Shown: positions 35,214 through 45,194, counted from the first letter of the stretch. The stretch is DNA of 64,000 nucleotides from Beijerinckia mobilis (GCF_000745425.1 NZ_JQJH01000012.1:62001-126000), one strand, 5' to 3'. Notes: a model not told the origin generated them from the sequence alone. Program-made: numbers and translations.

Positions 35214-36983
35214 ATGACAGAGGCATTGCATGTCAGGGGGTATTTTTGGCGGCGCTCGCAATCGCCCCAGTTCGCCTCGCTGCCGTTCTCTAATTTAAGC
35301 CTCGCTCGCTTGCCGCTCCCTGATTTGAGCCTTGCTCGCTTGCCGCTCGCCTGCGCCACGCTGTTTTTGGCAGGCAGCTCCTACAGCCATGCTTTCGACC
35401 TTGAAAAGAGCCTAAACCCGGCGAATTGGTTCCAGGGCGAAAAATATGAAGCGAAAGTGATCCCGGACGTTCCGGCGGACGATATCTACAATCAGGGTCT
35501 CGCGCGCCTGAAGAAGCAGGATTACGAGGCAGCCGGCAAGAAATTCGGCGAGCTCGAGAAGCAATATCCCTATTCTCAATGGCAGCGGAAGGCATTGCTG
35601 ATGAATGCCTTCGCCCAATATCAAAACGGCAGCTACGAGGACGCCATTTCCTCGGCGCAGCGTTACTACACGCTCTATCCCAGCGCGCCGGATGTCGCCT
35701 ATGCTTATTATCTGGCGGCCATGTCCAACTACAATCAGATCCCCGACGTCAGCCGCGATCAGGAGCGCTCCGTCAAAGCGGCTCAGCTCTTTCAGGTGAT
35801 CGCCGAGAAATTTCCGAAATCGGAATATGCCGAGGACTCGAAATATAAGCTGCAGGTCTGCCGCGATCAGATGGCCGGCAAGGAAATGTACATCGGCCGC
35901 TATTACCAAGGCATCCAGAATTATACCGCGGCGGTCAATCGCTTCCGCGAGGTCCTCGCCAAATTCCAGACGACGCGCCACACCGAAGAAGCGTTGATGC
36001 GTCTGACGGAATCCTATCTGGCGCTCGGCATCATCAACGAGGCGCAGACGGCCGCCGCCGTGCTCGGGCATAATTTTCCGGAATCGCAATGGTACAAGGA
36101 TGCCTATGCGCTTTTGCAGGACAAGGGCCTGAAGCCGCAGGAACAGCCAGATTCCTGGATCGCGCGCATGTTTTCCAAACCGTGGCTCACCGCCAAGGGC
36201 GATGGCGCGCAGAAACCCGGCGAAACGGTTGATATTGCGCCGCCTGCCCCCTCTGCCCGAACGCCTTCGGCCCATGCGAATGCCGCCGACCTGCCCGCGA
36301 GGCTACCAGCCGGCAAGAAATCCGGCAGAAGAGGCCCGCCTGAATTGCCGACGGTTGCTCCGGCGGACATGCGGCCGCCGATCGAAAATACAGATGGACC
36401 GGCTCCGGAAGAGAATTGGTTTTCCAAAACCTTCCGCAGCATTTTGCCGCCGCCGCCACCGGACGCCAAACCCGGTGACACGCCGGCGCCCACGCCAATC
36501 AGCACGCCCGTCGCATCCAATGCGCCAGTGGCAATTCCGGCGCCCGTGACAGCGCCGGCGCCGGTGGCTACCCCTGCCCCCATCAATGTGCCGGTGAAAC
36601 CTGTTGCCGCCGCGCCCGAGGCGCCGGCTCAGACCGCGAACACCTCGGCGCCTGCGGAAGAAAACTGGTTTACCAAGACGTTCCACAACGTCTTGCCGCC
36701 TCCGGCACCGGAAGCCAACTCCGCCGCCGCTTCGGCGCCCTCCCCGGCCCCGGCGGCGAGTGCCACGCCGATCTCACCTGCCAAATCCACCGCCGCTTCG
36801 GCTCCAGCACGCGGAAAGAACAAGGCGTCCGGCACAGTTTCGATCACGCCCGCTCCCACGGCGCCTGCGGCACCAACCGCGAGCAACGAAACGCCTGGAG
36901 AAGAAAACTGGCTTACCAAGACTTGGCGTAAGACCTGGGCTGCGGTGACGCCAGACGGTAAACCGGCCGAAGAGGCGCATTGA
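35214..36983 (+). CDS. bamD: BamD-like outer membrane assembly factor with long C-terminal extension
   Basis: Core homologue of BamD, the TPR lipoprotein of the beta-barrel assembly machine. The TPR core (about residues 85-305) has the family's DIYNQGLARLKKQDYEAA opening and the GHNFPESQWYKDAY end. Two oddities are visible. First, the usual lipobox Cys is absent: the hydrophobic segment ends Leu-Ala-Gly-Ser55-Ser, while the only nearby Cys (Cys47) has Pro-Leu-Ala before it, a poor lipobox. Second, about 280 residues follow the core, rich in Ala and Pro, with three copies of a Glu-Glu-Asn-Trp-(Phe/Leu)-x-Lys-Thr motif near 36408, 36660 and 36903. BamD is normally 250-300 residues. The start at 35214 is chosen for the shortest leader. 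Confidence 0.88.
   Translation: MTEALHVRGYFWRRSQSPQFASLPFSNLSLARLPLPDLSLARLPLACATLFLAGSSYSHAFDLEKSLNPANWFQGEKYEAKVIPDVPADDIYNQGLARLKKQDYEAAGKKFGELEKQYPYSQWQRKALLMNAFAQYQNGSYEDAISSAQRYYTLYPSAPDVAYAYYLAAMSNYNQIPDVSRDQERSVKAAQLFQVIAEKFPKSEYAEDSKYKLQVCRDQMAGKEMYIGRYYQGIQNYTAAVNRFREVLAKFQTTRHTEEALMRLTESYLALGIINEAQTAAAVLGHNFPESQWYKDAYALLQDKGLKPQEQPDSWIARMFSKPWLTAKGDGAQKPGETVDIAPPAPSARTPSAHANAADLPARLPAGKKSGRRGPPELPTVAPADMRPPIENTDGPAPEENWFSKTFRSILPPPPPDAKPGDTPAPTPISTPVASNAPVAIPAPVTAPAPVATPAPINVPVKPVAAAPEAPAQTANTSAPAEENWFTKTFHNVLPPPAPEANSAAASAPSPAPAASATPISPAKSTAASAPARGKNKASGTVSITPAPTAPAAPTASNETPGEENWLTKTWRKTWAAVTPDGKPAEEAH
35291..35350 (+). repeat. 30-bp tandem duplication inside the bamD signal region
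   Basis: Two adjacent 30-base units at 35291-35320 and 35321-35350, differing at a few positions, with a partial third (TGCCGTTCTC) before them. Each encodes ten residues of the type (N/D)LSLARLPL, so the hydrophobic leader of BamD has been lengthened by duplication. Confidence 0.85.
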
Positions 36984-37022
36984 ACCTTTCGCGTTCATTG
37001 AAAATACGGTGATTATTTGAGC

Positions 37023-37053
37023 AGAGCGTTTCCGGTTATCTCCGCAACGCTCT
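37023..37053. repeat. Dispersed palindrome, family D (copy 5)
   Basis: Arms AGAGCGTTTCCGG / CCGCAACGCTCT around TTATCT, 40 bases after the bamD stop. Confidence 0.75.
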
Positions 37054-37203
37054 GACCTGAAAGACGCAGGTTCAAAGAAACCGGGCTTGCCGACCTTTCG
37101 GCTTTCTGCTTCTTTCCCTGGCGCGCAGCGCGCGCCGCCACCCTCTTCTTCCCACTCGCACCAGAACCCGGCTCCTGATCTCTGGCCCCCGAAATTCGGC
37201 TTG

Positions 37204-37308
37204 ATATACCCGGAATCCGCAGGAATTCCGGGTTCCGTTCTCGCAAATCATTCGATTCCAATGGTTTGCGAGAGTGTACCGTCTTATTCCTTCGGAATGG
37301 TGGTATAT
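37204..37308. repeat. Composite palindromic repeat, family C (copy 1)
   Basis: Three inverted repeats in series: ACCCGGAAT...ATTCCGGGT, CTCGCAAATCATT...AATGGTTTGCGAG, and CTTATTCC-TTCGGAATGG. The same order is found as the reverse complement at 42021-42127. The centre of the second stem (GATTCCAATG) and the CTTATTCCTTCGGAA block are nearly identical in both copies. Confidence 0.85.
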
Positions 37309-37359
37309 TCGGTGATCATTGGTCTTCGGTGATCAAGGGGAGGAAAATCCTCGACCCCC

Positions 37360-39024
37360 ATGCTCGTCACGCTTTCGATCCGCAATATCGTCCTGATCGA
37401 CCGGCTTGATCTCGAACTCGGGCCCGGTCTGACTATTTTGACCGGCGAAACCGGCGCGGGCAAATCGATCCTGCTCGACGCTTTCTCCTTGGCGCTCGGC
37501 GCGCGCGGCGATGGCAGCCTCGTCCGGCAAGGTGAAACGCAAGGTCAGGTGACGGCCGTTTTCGAACTGCCCCCCGGCCATCCGGCGGTGGAAGCCGCCC
37601 GTGCGCAGGAAATCGAAACCGATGGCGCGCTGATCCTGCGGCGCATCCAGTTCGCCGATGGCCGCACGCGGGCTTCCATCAATGATCAGCCGGTCAGCGC
37701 CCAGATTTTACGCGCGATAGGGCGTAGCCTTGTCGAGATTCACGGCCAGCATGATGACAGGGCTTTGGTCAATCCTGCCCTGCATCGCCAATTGCTCGAT
37801 TTCTACGGCGGATTGCAAGGCGAAGTCGCGCAATTGCGCGATGCCCATGCCCATTTGCGAGCCTTGCGTCGGGAACAGGTCGAAGAGGAAGAGCGGCTGG
37901 TGAAAACCCGCGCGGAGGCTGATTATCTGCGCCATGCCCAATTGGAACTGGACACACTCGCCGTCAGCGAAAATGAAGAAAGCCGCCTTGCCGAACAGCG
38001 CGCGGCGATGATGCAGTCAGAAAAAGTGTCCTCCGAATTGCGCGATGCCTATGATGCGGTCGCGGGCGATCACGCGCCGCTTCCCGCCTTGGCTTCGATC
38101 CTGCGGCGCCTCGAGCGGCGCGAAACACAGGCGCCCACCCTCCTTCAGCCCGCGATCCTGGCACTCGACGCGGCCCTTGGCGCTCTCGACCTCGCGGGGC
38201 AAGCCCTCGATGACGCCTTGCGAGCCGCCGATTATGATCCTCGGGAATTGGAAAAGGTTGAGGAACGCCTTTTCGCGCTGCGCGCTGCTGCCCGAAAATT
38301 TGGGGTCGCAAGCGATGATCTTCCGGCACTCGCGCGGCAATTCACCGAGAATCTGCGGCTGCTCGATGCCGGAGAGGCCAGGCTCGCCCACCTCCGGAAG
38401 GCGGCGGAGGAAGCGGAAACGCGCTACAGGCAGGCAGCCGCGCAATTGACGAGGGCACGGCGCGAGGCGGCTAAAAGGCTCGACGCCGCGGTCATGGCGG
38501 AACTGCCGCCACTGAAGCTCGAAGGCGCGACCTTTATGACCGAAATACGCGAGGAGGCACCGGGTCCCGAAGGCATGGACCAAGTCGAATTCTGGGTCCG
38601 CACCAATCCCGGGACGCGCCCCGGCCCTTTGATGAAAGTCGCCTCCGGCGGCGAACTTGCCCGTTTCATGCTTGCGCTGAAAGTCGTGCTCGCCGATCGC
38701 GGTTCGGCCCCCACGCTCGTTTTCGACGAGATCGACACTGGTGTCGGCGGCGCCGTCGCCGATGCGATCGGGCACAGGCTCGCCCGTCTCGCCAGCGGTG
38801 TTCAGGTGCTCGCGGTAACTCATGCGCCGCAGGTAGCGGCACGCGCCAGCAACCATTGGCGCATATTCAAGGGCGCCGAAGGCGATAGCGAAAGCATCGC
38901 CACACGGATCAAGGTGCTGGCAGCCGCGCAGCGGCGCGAGGAAATCGCCCGCATGCTGGCAGGCGCCACAATTACCGCCGAGGCGCGCGCCGCCGCCAAA
39001 CGGCTGATCGAAGGCACCGCCTGA
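37360..39024 (+). CDS. recN: DNA repair protein RecN
   Basis: SMC-like ATPase that acts in recombinational repair of double-strand breaks. Seen in the sequence: Walker A at residues 29-36 (GETGAGKS), long coiled-coil arms between about residues 150 and 370 broken by a short hinge-like region, the ABC signature SGGELARFMLALK, Walker B TLVFDEIDTGVGG, and the D-loop/H-loop region VLAVTHAPQVAARA. At 554 residues it is complete. In many alphaproteobacteria it follows bamD, as here. Confidence 0.97.
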   Translation: MLVTLSIRNIVLIDRLDLELGPGLTILTGETGAGKSILLDAFSLALGARGDGSLVRQGETQGQVTAVFELPPGHPAVEAARAQEIETDGALILRRIQFADGRTRASINDQPVSAQILRAIGRSLVEIHGQHDDRALVNPALHRQLLDFYGGLQGEVAQLRDAHAHLRALRREQVEEEERLVKTRAEADYLRHAQLELDTLAVSENEESRLAEQRAAMMQSEKVSSELRDAYDAVAGDHAPLPALASILRRLERRETQAPTLLQPAILALDAALGALDLAGQALDDALRAADYDPRELEKVEERLFALRAAARKFGVASDDLPALARQFTENLRLLDAGEARLAHLRKAAEEAETRYRQAAAQLTRARREAAKRLDAAVMAELPPLKLEGATFMTEIREEAPGPEGMDQVEFWVRTNPGTRPGPLMKVASGGELARFMLALKVVLADRGSAPTLVFDEIDTGVGGAVADAIGHRLARLASGVQVLAVTHAPQVAARASNHWRIFKGAEGDSESIATRIKVLAAAQRREEIARMLAGATITAEARAAAKRLIEGTA

Positions 39025-39528
39025 AAGCAACAGCGGACAAATGGACAAGTTTTCAAAATAAATGATTTTACAAAAATTTACATCTTTACATGAAGTCCTC
39101 TTCCCCGGCGAGCATCCGCCAAAATATTCAAGATAATACTGAAACTTGTCTTGCGCACAGACTGTAAAGCTCGCCGATCATTCGCAATTCTGGCAACAAT
39201 GAATTTCAAATTGGCCAAAGATTACAGCTTGGTATTCTGATTTTTCCAGTTTATATGCGATGCACAATAAGGCTTCCAAAGCATCAAATTGAAAAGAGCT
39301 CTGCACTTTTCAGGTCGAGTGGATGCTTGACCGAAAGCTTGGAGCGCTGGCAACGATTTCGTCGAAAATCCAACGCTTCAGGGGCGCCTTATCCTTGAAA
39401 ATCGCGATGCGCGGTCATGGGTTTCTGTCTCAAATAAACCGCATTTTCAAAAGCATGGCGAAGATTGGGGAGCGTGCCATATCCTTTTGCCGGGATTGGC
39501 GTGATGTAAAGATCAGTGGGGAACCACC
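39025..39528. other. AT-rich intergenic region downstream of recN
   Basis: About 500 bases, much richer in A and T than its neighbours, especially 39045-39300. A 69-codon frame at 39323-39532 has no family features. I see no terminator with a clear stem after recN. The promoter of the cupin gene probably lies in 39300-39510. Confidence 0.5.
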
Positions 39529-39954
39529 ATGACCAATAATGCTTTTGTCAATCTCTTCTCACACAACAAGCCGGGTGACACCGAATTCCGCACGGACGGT
39601 TTGCGGGATTTCTTCTCCTATCGTGACCTCGGCGTCGCCGACGCCACAGGTGGGCGGGTTCTCGTGCAGGTCGTCAAGGCCAACAAGGCACCGGAGAAAG
39701 GCACCGGCTGGCATATTCACGAGGCGCAATTCCACGTCGTGATCATGCTCAAGGGCTGGGCGCGCTTCATGTATGGCGACAAGGAGACACTGGTCTCTGC
39801 CGGCGATTGCGTGCATCAGCAGCCGGGTATCGTGCATTACCTGTTCGATTATTCGCCCGATATGGAATATATCGAGGTCATTGGACCGGCCGATTTTGCG
39901 AGCCCCTCCATGGAAGGCCCGTGCGAAGTGCCGGCGCCCACCCCCTGGGCCTGA
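39529..39954 (+). CDS. Cupin domain protein
   Basis: Single-domain cupin of 141 residues, a small beta-barrel that usually binds a metal. Seen in the sequence: cupin motif 1 with GWHIHEAQFHVVIMLKG (two His and a Gln where Glu is common), and motif 2 with SAGDCVHQQPGIVHYLFD. The substrate cannot be told from the sequence; related small cupins bind or degrade small molecules. The start at 39529 follows GGGGAACCACC. It stands alone and is followed by a good terminator. Confidence 0.9.
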   Translation: MTNNAFVNLFSHNKPGDTEFRTDGLRDFFSYRDLGVADATGGRVLVQVVKANKAPEKGTGWHIHEAQFHVVIMLKGWARFMYGDKETLVSAGDCVHQQPGIVHYLFDYSPDMEYIEVIGPADFASPSMEGPCEVPAPTPWA

Positions 39955-40011
39955 TCGTCGCGCTCCAGACGGCATATAGCGCGTCTGACCGATAAAGATT
40001 TGAATGAATCG

Positions 40012-40043
40012 GCACGGCAGTGGAACACATGCCGTGCTTTTTT
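40012..40043 (+). terminator. Rho-independent terminator after the cupin gene
   Basis: Perfect stem GCACGGCA / TGCCGTGC with a 10-base loop followed by six T. It lies 57 bases after the stop and is one of the clearest terminators in the window. Confidence 0.88.
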
Positions 40044-40209
40044 GTTGGGCCGGGTTGGTTTACTCTTCTCCCGATTACCCCCCGTTCGCTTTTGCGGAAT
40101 TCGCCACGAATGCTTCCCGGCCGCGAACATTTGGGACCTTTTGCCGTTAACCCATCGGGCCGATGATTTCGATGCATCGGACTGCAGCTAACCGAAGTGA
40201 GGTCTTCCA

Positions 40210-40428
40210 ATGAAATTTGCTCTTCTTCTGCTGGGCCTGTTGGCTTCCATCGTAATCTTCACTCCTCAGGATGCAAAAGCGGTCACTTGTGCGCGGGGCG
40301 TCTATCGAGCCGGATGCGTCGGGCCTCACGGAGCGGTCGGCGTGCGTCGCGCGCCCTATGTTCGGCCAGCGCCCGTCGTCGTCCACCGCAGCGTGTATCG
40401 CCGGCCGGTTTATTACCGGCATTGGTGA
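40210..40428 (+). CDS. Small secreted Arg/Val-rich protein
   Basis: A 72-residue exported protein: signal peptide at residues 1-24 ending DAKA, then a mature part of about 48 residues with two Cys (VTCARG and AGCVGP), several Arg-Arg pairs, and a C-terminal run of Val, Tyr, His and Arg (VVHRSVYRRP). Similar small proteins with the CARGVYRAGCVGP pattern occur in Bradyrhizobium and relatives as hypothetical proteins; the function is unknown. The start has AGTGAGGTC upstream. A perfect hairpin follows 38 bases after the stop. Confidence 0.8.
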   Translation: MKFALLLLGLLASIVIFTPQDAKAVTCARGVYRAGCVGPHGAVGVRRAPYVRPAPVVVHRSVYRRPVYYRHW

Positions 40429-40466
40429 TCGGTTACCGACGGCGATACACGCTCAGACCTGACAGC

Positions 40467-40494
40467 CGCTGGACCTTTCGCCAAAGGTCCAGCG
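40467..40494 (+). terminator. Terminator after the small secreted protein
   Basis: Perfect 12-base arms CGCTGGACCTTT / AAAGGTCCAGCG with a CGCC loop, followed by TTATAAG. The stem is very strong; the T tract is short. Confidence 0.75.
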
Positions 40495-40631
40495 TTATAA
40501 GAGCGCATAATCCAGATGATTTCCTGTAAGGTATTCGCGTCACGAATCTTCTGGAAGCCGTGATGAGCGCTGGTTTTGCTCAAAGCGCCGCTCATCACGA
40601 AGAGTGCGGTTCCCCTGGAGTAAGACGCGAG

Positions 40632-40976
40632 ATGATCGAAGACTGGAAACATTTGATCGAGGTCATGAACAAAGGCGTAGGCGACCTGAAAGGCGCGACA
40701 CCTGATGTCATGAAAGCTTTTTCGGAGATGGGAAAAGCGGCGCATGCGAAGGGCGCCCTCGACGGAAAGACCAAGGAACTCGTGGCCCTCGCCATAGGCG
40801 TGGCGGTTCGCTGCGCACCCTGCATCGCCTATCATGCGCAAGGCGCGGCAAAACAGGGCGCAACGCGGGAAGAGGTCGCCGAAACCATGGCGACGGCAAT
40901 CTATATGGGAGCCGGGCCTTCAGTCATGTATGCAGCGCATGCGCTCGAGGCTTTCGACCAGATCAAGGAATCCTGA
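40632..40976 (+). CDS. Carboxymuconolactone decarboxylase / AhpD-like protein
   Basis: Small all-helical protein of the AhpD-like superfamily. Seen in the sequence: the CxxC active site in RCAPCIAYHAQGA with the downstream His, the pattern used by AhpD to reduce peroxidatic disulfides, and the typical LDGKTKELVALAIGVAV helix before it. At 114 residues it matches single-domain members. It may act in peroxide or thiol chemistry rather than aromatic degradation, since the CxxC is intact. The start is the ATG at 40632; an in-frame ATG at 40560 would add 24 non-family residues. Confidence 0.92.
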   Translation: MIEDWKHLIEVMNKGVGDLKGATPDVMKAFSEMGKAAHAKGALDGKTKELVALAIGVAVRCAPCIAYHAQGAAKQGATREEVAETMATAIYMGAGPSVMYAAHALEAFDQIKES

Positions 40977-41041
40977 GGCGGTTTTCCGCTGCTGCGGGAC
41001 GGCTCGCGCCCATTTTCAGGTTCGCGAGCACCGGGAATATC

Positions 41042-41082
41042 AGAGCAGTTCGGAACCTTCCGAGCTGCTCTTATTGTTTTTA
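41042..41082. terminator. Bidirectional terminator between convergent genes
   Basis: Stem AGAGCAGTTCGG / CCGAGCTGCTCT around AACCTT, followed by TATTGTTTTT. It lies between the AhpD-like gene and the convergent dioxygenase gene. The core GAGCAGTTCGGAA is shared with the long subtype of repeat family D (34806, 55722), so a repeat seems to have been used as a terminator. Confidence 0.75.
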
Positions 41083-41095
41083 GAAAATTTCGCCT

Positions 41096-41899
41096 CTATT
41101 CGAACAGAAAAGCATCCATCATCAGGACACTGTTCTGCACGGAATGATGGATGCGCCTGCCCTTCGCTCCCTTGCCGTTCGTTCCAGCACCCGCCGCGCC
41201 GAGAGCGAAAGTAAAGGGCATGAAATGGTCCGGTTTCGGATGACACTTCTGGGCATTCGGCCCGAAGGCTTTGTAATCGATCAGCGAATCCGCATCTCCG
41301 GCCTCCGCCTTCTCTTTGATCCATTCGGCGAATTCGCTTGCAAAGGCATAGGCGGGCGCGGCACCGGGCGCCTCTTCCTCGATAATTTCCGCCGGAGCCG
41401 TCAACCGGCCAGAGCCGATGATCAGGACACCGTGCTGGCGCAGAGGCGCCAGACATTGGCCGAGAACATAATGATGGCCCGCCCCCTGCTCCGACTGGAT
41501 CGCCGCCTCCACGACCGGAACATCAGCATCCGGATAGAGCAGGCTTAAGGGTCCAAAGACACCATGATCGAGACCCCGGCCGATGATTTCCTGCGCCGGC
41601 AGACCGGATTGTTCCGTCAAAGTGGCGGCAATCGTCGCGAGCTGCGGCAGGCCGGAAGCGGGATAATCAATGGAGCGCGCAGCTTCCGGATAGCCCTCCA
41701 CATCATGATGGAGCACTCCCGGCTTTTCATCGGCGCTATAGGAGGGCTGCGCCATGTCGTAATGCGAGCTCATAATGAGGATCGCCTGCGGTTTGCCGAG
41801 CTTTTCCCCTAAGGAAATCAAAAACTCCCGCAATGGGCTCGCGTGCAGCGCCATATCCGGCGCGCCATGTGACAGAAACAGGGTAGGAAAAACAGCCAT
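41096..41899 (-). CDS. Class III extradiol dioxygenase family protein (DODA/YgiD-like)
   Basis: Member of the family that includes 4,5-DOPA dioxygenase, using a non-heme metal to open catechol rings. Seen in the sequence: metal-ligand region LFLSHGAPDMALH, the second His in IMSSHYDM, the catalytic His in LDHGVFGPLSLLYP, and the C-terminal HPKPDHFMPF. The position that in relatives usually reads Gly-Ser-Gly-x-x-x-His-Asn has GSGRLTAPAE here, so one conserved His is missing. At 267 residues it is full length. The natural substrate is unknown. It converges with the AhpD-like gene. Confidence 0.88.
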   Translation of the reverse strand: MAVFPTLFLSHGAPDMALHASPLREFLISLGEKLGKPQAILIMSSHYDMAQPSYSADEKPGVLHHDVEGYPEAARSIDYPASGLPQLATIAATLTEQSGLPAQEIIGRGLDHGVFGPLSLLYPDADVPVVEAAIQSEQGAGHHYVLGQCLAPLRQHGVLIIGSGRLTAPAEIIEEEAPGAAPAYAFASEFAEWIKEKAEAGDADSLIDYKAFGPNAQKCHPKPDHFMPFTFALGAAGAGTNGKGAKGRRIHHSVQNSVLMMDAFLFE

Positions 41900-41983
41900 G
41901 ACCGCTTCGCGAAATTAGAGCGGCGCAGGTCCCACTGAGGGCTGCCCGCGCCGCAAAGATCAAAATAAAGACGTCACGCGGCT

Positions 41984-42026
41984 TATACCAAGTCTCGATG
42001 AGTCATGCTCATAGAGACTTGGTATA
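41984..42026. repeat. Dispersed palindrome, family A (copy 3, long arms)
   Basis: Nineteen-base arms TATACCAAGTCTCGATGAG / CTCATAGAGACTTGGTATA with one mismatch and a TCATG centre. It is fused directly to a family C element (42021-42127). It lies in the 225-base gap between the dioxygenase and DAHP synthase genes. Confidence 0.85.
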
Positions 42027-42127
42027 CCACTGTTCCGAAGGAATAAGGCGGAACATTCTTATAAATCATTGGAATAGAGTGATTTATAAGAACCGAACCC
42101 GAAACTACCGCGGAATTCGGGTATATT
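42021..42127. repeat. Composite palindromic repeat, family C (copy 2, inverted)
   Basis: Reverse complement of the 37204-37308 element: TTCCGAAGGAATAAG, then the stem CTTATAAATCATTGGAATAG...GATTTATAAG, then CCCGAAACTACCGCGGAATT with GGGTATATT. It ends exactly at the stop codon of the DAHP synthase gene (minus strand, 42126-42128), so it forms the 3' end of that transcript. Confidence 0.85.
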
Positions 42128-43514
42128 ATTCAGCGGCGTGAATGATGCGTTGACCGCGTCCGAGCCGTTCCGCCTTGAGAAGTTCGGCGATGAGGAAAGC
42201 CACCTCGATCGATTGCTCCGCGTTGAGGCGCGGATCGCAATAGGTGTGGTAGCGGTCCCGCAGATCGTCGTCGGTGATGGCACGCGCGCCACCGGTGCAT
42301 TCGGTGACGTCGCGGCCGGTCATTTCCAGATGCACGCCGCCCGCATAGCTACCTTCTGCCCGATGGACGGCGAAGAAGCTACGGATCTCGCTCATAATCC
42401 GTTCGAAGGGCCGCGTCTTGTAGCCAGAGGCCGCCTTGATCGTATTGCCATGCATGGGATCGCAGGACCAGACGACCCGCCTGCCCTCCTGCTGCACGGC
42501 GCGGATCAAACCAGGAAGGTGATTTTCGATCTTGTCGGCACCAAAACGGCAGATCAACGTCAGACGGCCGGGTTCATTGGCTGGATTGAGGAGATCAATC
42601 AGCCTCAGAAGGTCGTCGGGCTTCAGCGACGGGCCGCATTTGAGCCCGATGGGATTTTTGATGCCCCGTGCAAATTCCACATGGGCATGGCCCGGATCAC
42701 GTGTGCGATCGCCGATCCACAGCATATGGCCAGAGGTCGCGTAATAATCGCCGCTGGTTGAATCGATCCGCGTCAGGGCTTCCTCATAGCCGAGCAGCAG
42801 GGCTTCGTGCGAGGTGAAGAATTCCGTCTGCCGCAATTCATGATGGGCTTCCGGATCGAGCCCGATCGCGCGCATGAAGCCGAGCGTTTCAGTGATGCGG
42901 TCGGCTAGTTCCTGATACCGCGCCGATTGCGGACTATCCATGACGAAACCGAGCATCCAGCGATGCGCATTTTCGAGATTGGCATAGCCGCCCATCGCGA
43001 AGGCGCGCAGAAGGTTCAGCGTCGCCGCCGATTGCCGATAGGCCATGAGTTGCCGCACAGGGTCTGGCTCGCGGGCGGCATCGGTGAAGGCGATGTCATT
43101 CACAATATCGCCGCGATAGCTCGGCAGCTCGACATCGCCAACTTTCTCGCTCGGGGCGGAACGTGGCTTGGCAAATTGCCCGGCGATCCGCCCAACCTTC
43201 ACTACCGGAAGCGCGGCGGCGAAAGTGGCGACCACCGCCATCTGCAGGAAGACGCGGAAGAAATCACGGATATTGTCGGCATGGTGCTCGGCGAAGCTTT
43301 CGGCGCAATCGCCACCCTGCAGAAGAAAAGCCTCGCCATCGGCGACTTTCCCAAGCAGATTTTTCAGCTTGCGCGCCTCGCCTGCAAAAACGAGCGGCGG
43401 AAATCCGGCGAGCTGGCCCTCGACTTCGGCGAGTTTCGCTTTGTCGGTAAATTCGGGCACCTGCATGATCGGTTTCCCTCTCCAACTCGCAGGTGACCAA
43501 TTTTCCAAGGCCAT
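42126..43514 (-). CDS. Class II 3-deoxy-7-phosphoheptulonate (DAHP) synthase
   Basis: First enzyme of the shikimate pathway, condensing phosphoenolpyruvate and erythrose 4-phosphate; this is the plant-like class II type. Seen in the sequence: the opening [19 protein letters not shown], the phosphate/metal region [15 protein letters not shown], the [14 protein letters not shown] segment, [15 protein letters not shown], and the C-terminal CDPMHGNT and [13 protein letters not shown] ligand regions. With the start at 43514 (GGGAG nine bases upstream) the protein has 462 residues, the normal size; an outer ATG at 43610 lacks this support. The gene is divergent from ccrM. Confidence 0.96.
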   Translation of the reverse strand: MALENWSPASWRGKPIMQVPEFTDKAKLAEVEGQLAGFPPLVFAGEARKLKNLLGKVADGEAFLLQGGDCAESFAEHHADNIRDFFRVFLQMAVVATFAAALPVVKVGRIAGQFAKPRSAPSEKVGDVELPSYRGDIVNDIAFTDAAREPDPVRQLMAYRQSAATLNLLRAFAMGGYANLENAHRWMLGFVMDSPQSARYQELADRITETLGFMRAIGLDPEAHHELRQTEFFTSHEALLLGYEEALTRIDSTSGDYYATSGHMLWIGDRTRDPGHAHVEFARGIKNPIGLKCGPSLKPDDLLRLIDLLNPANEPGRLTLICRFGADKIENHLPGLIRAVQQEGRRVVWSCDPMHGNTIKAASGYKTRPFERIMSEIRSFFAVHRAEGSYAGGVHLEMTGRDVTECTGGARAITDDDLRDRYHTYCDPRLNAEQSIEVAFLIAELLKAERLGRGQRIIHAAE

Positions 43515-45118
<1,604 letters not shown>

Positions 45119-45140
45119 TTTGGTTATGGCAAATGCGAAG

Positions 45141-45194
45141 CAGCGGCTTTCCGTCAGATCTCATTGATCCCGACAATCGGTGATCAATAAGATC
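45141..45194. repeat. Dispersed palindrome, family B with part of the GC stem (copy 3)
   Basis: GCGGCTTTCCG (45143-45153), the remains of the GC stem, followed by B arms GATCTCATTGATC / GATCAATAAGATC (one mismatch) around CCGACAATCGGT. No family A element is attached here. Confidence 0.8.

Larger units (their letters stand above)
36984..37359. other. bamD-recN spacer with repeats of families D and C
   Basis: A 376-base gap. It has a family D palindrome just after bamD (37023-37053), where it could act as a 3' hairpin, and a family C composite repeat at 37204-37308 shortly before recN. No gene is visible. Confidence 0.6.

Noticed and set aside
39323-39532. 69-codon frame before the cupin gene
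   Set aside because: No ribosome site, no family features, and it overlaps the ribosome site of the cupin gene.
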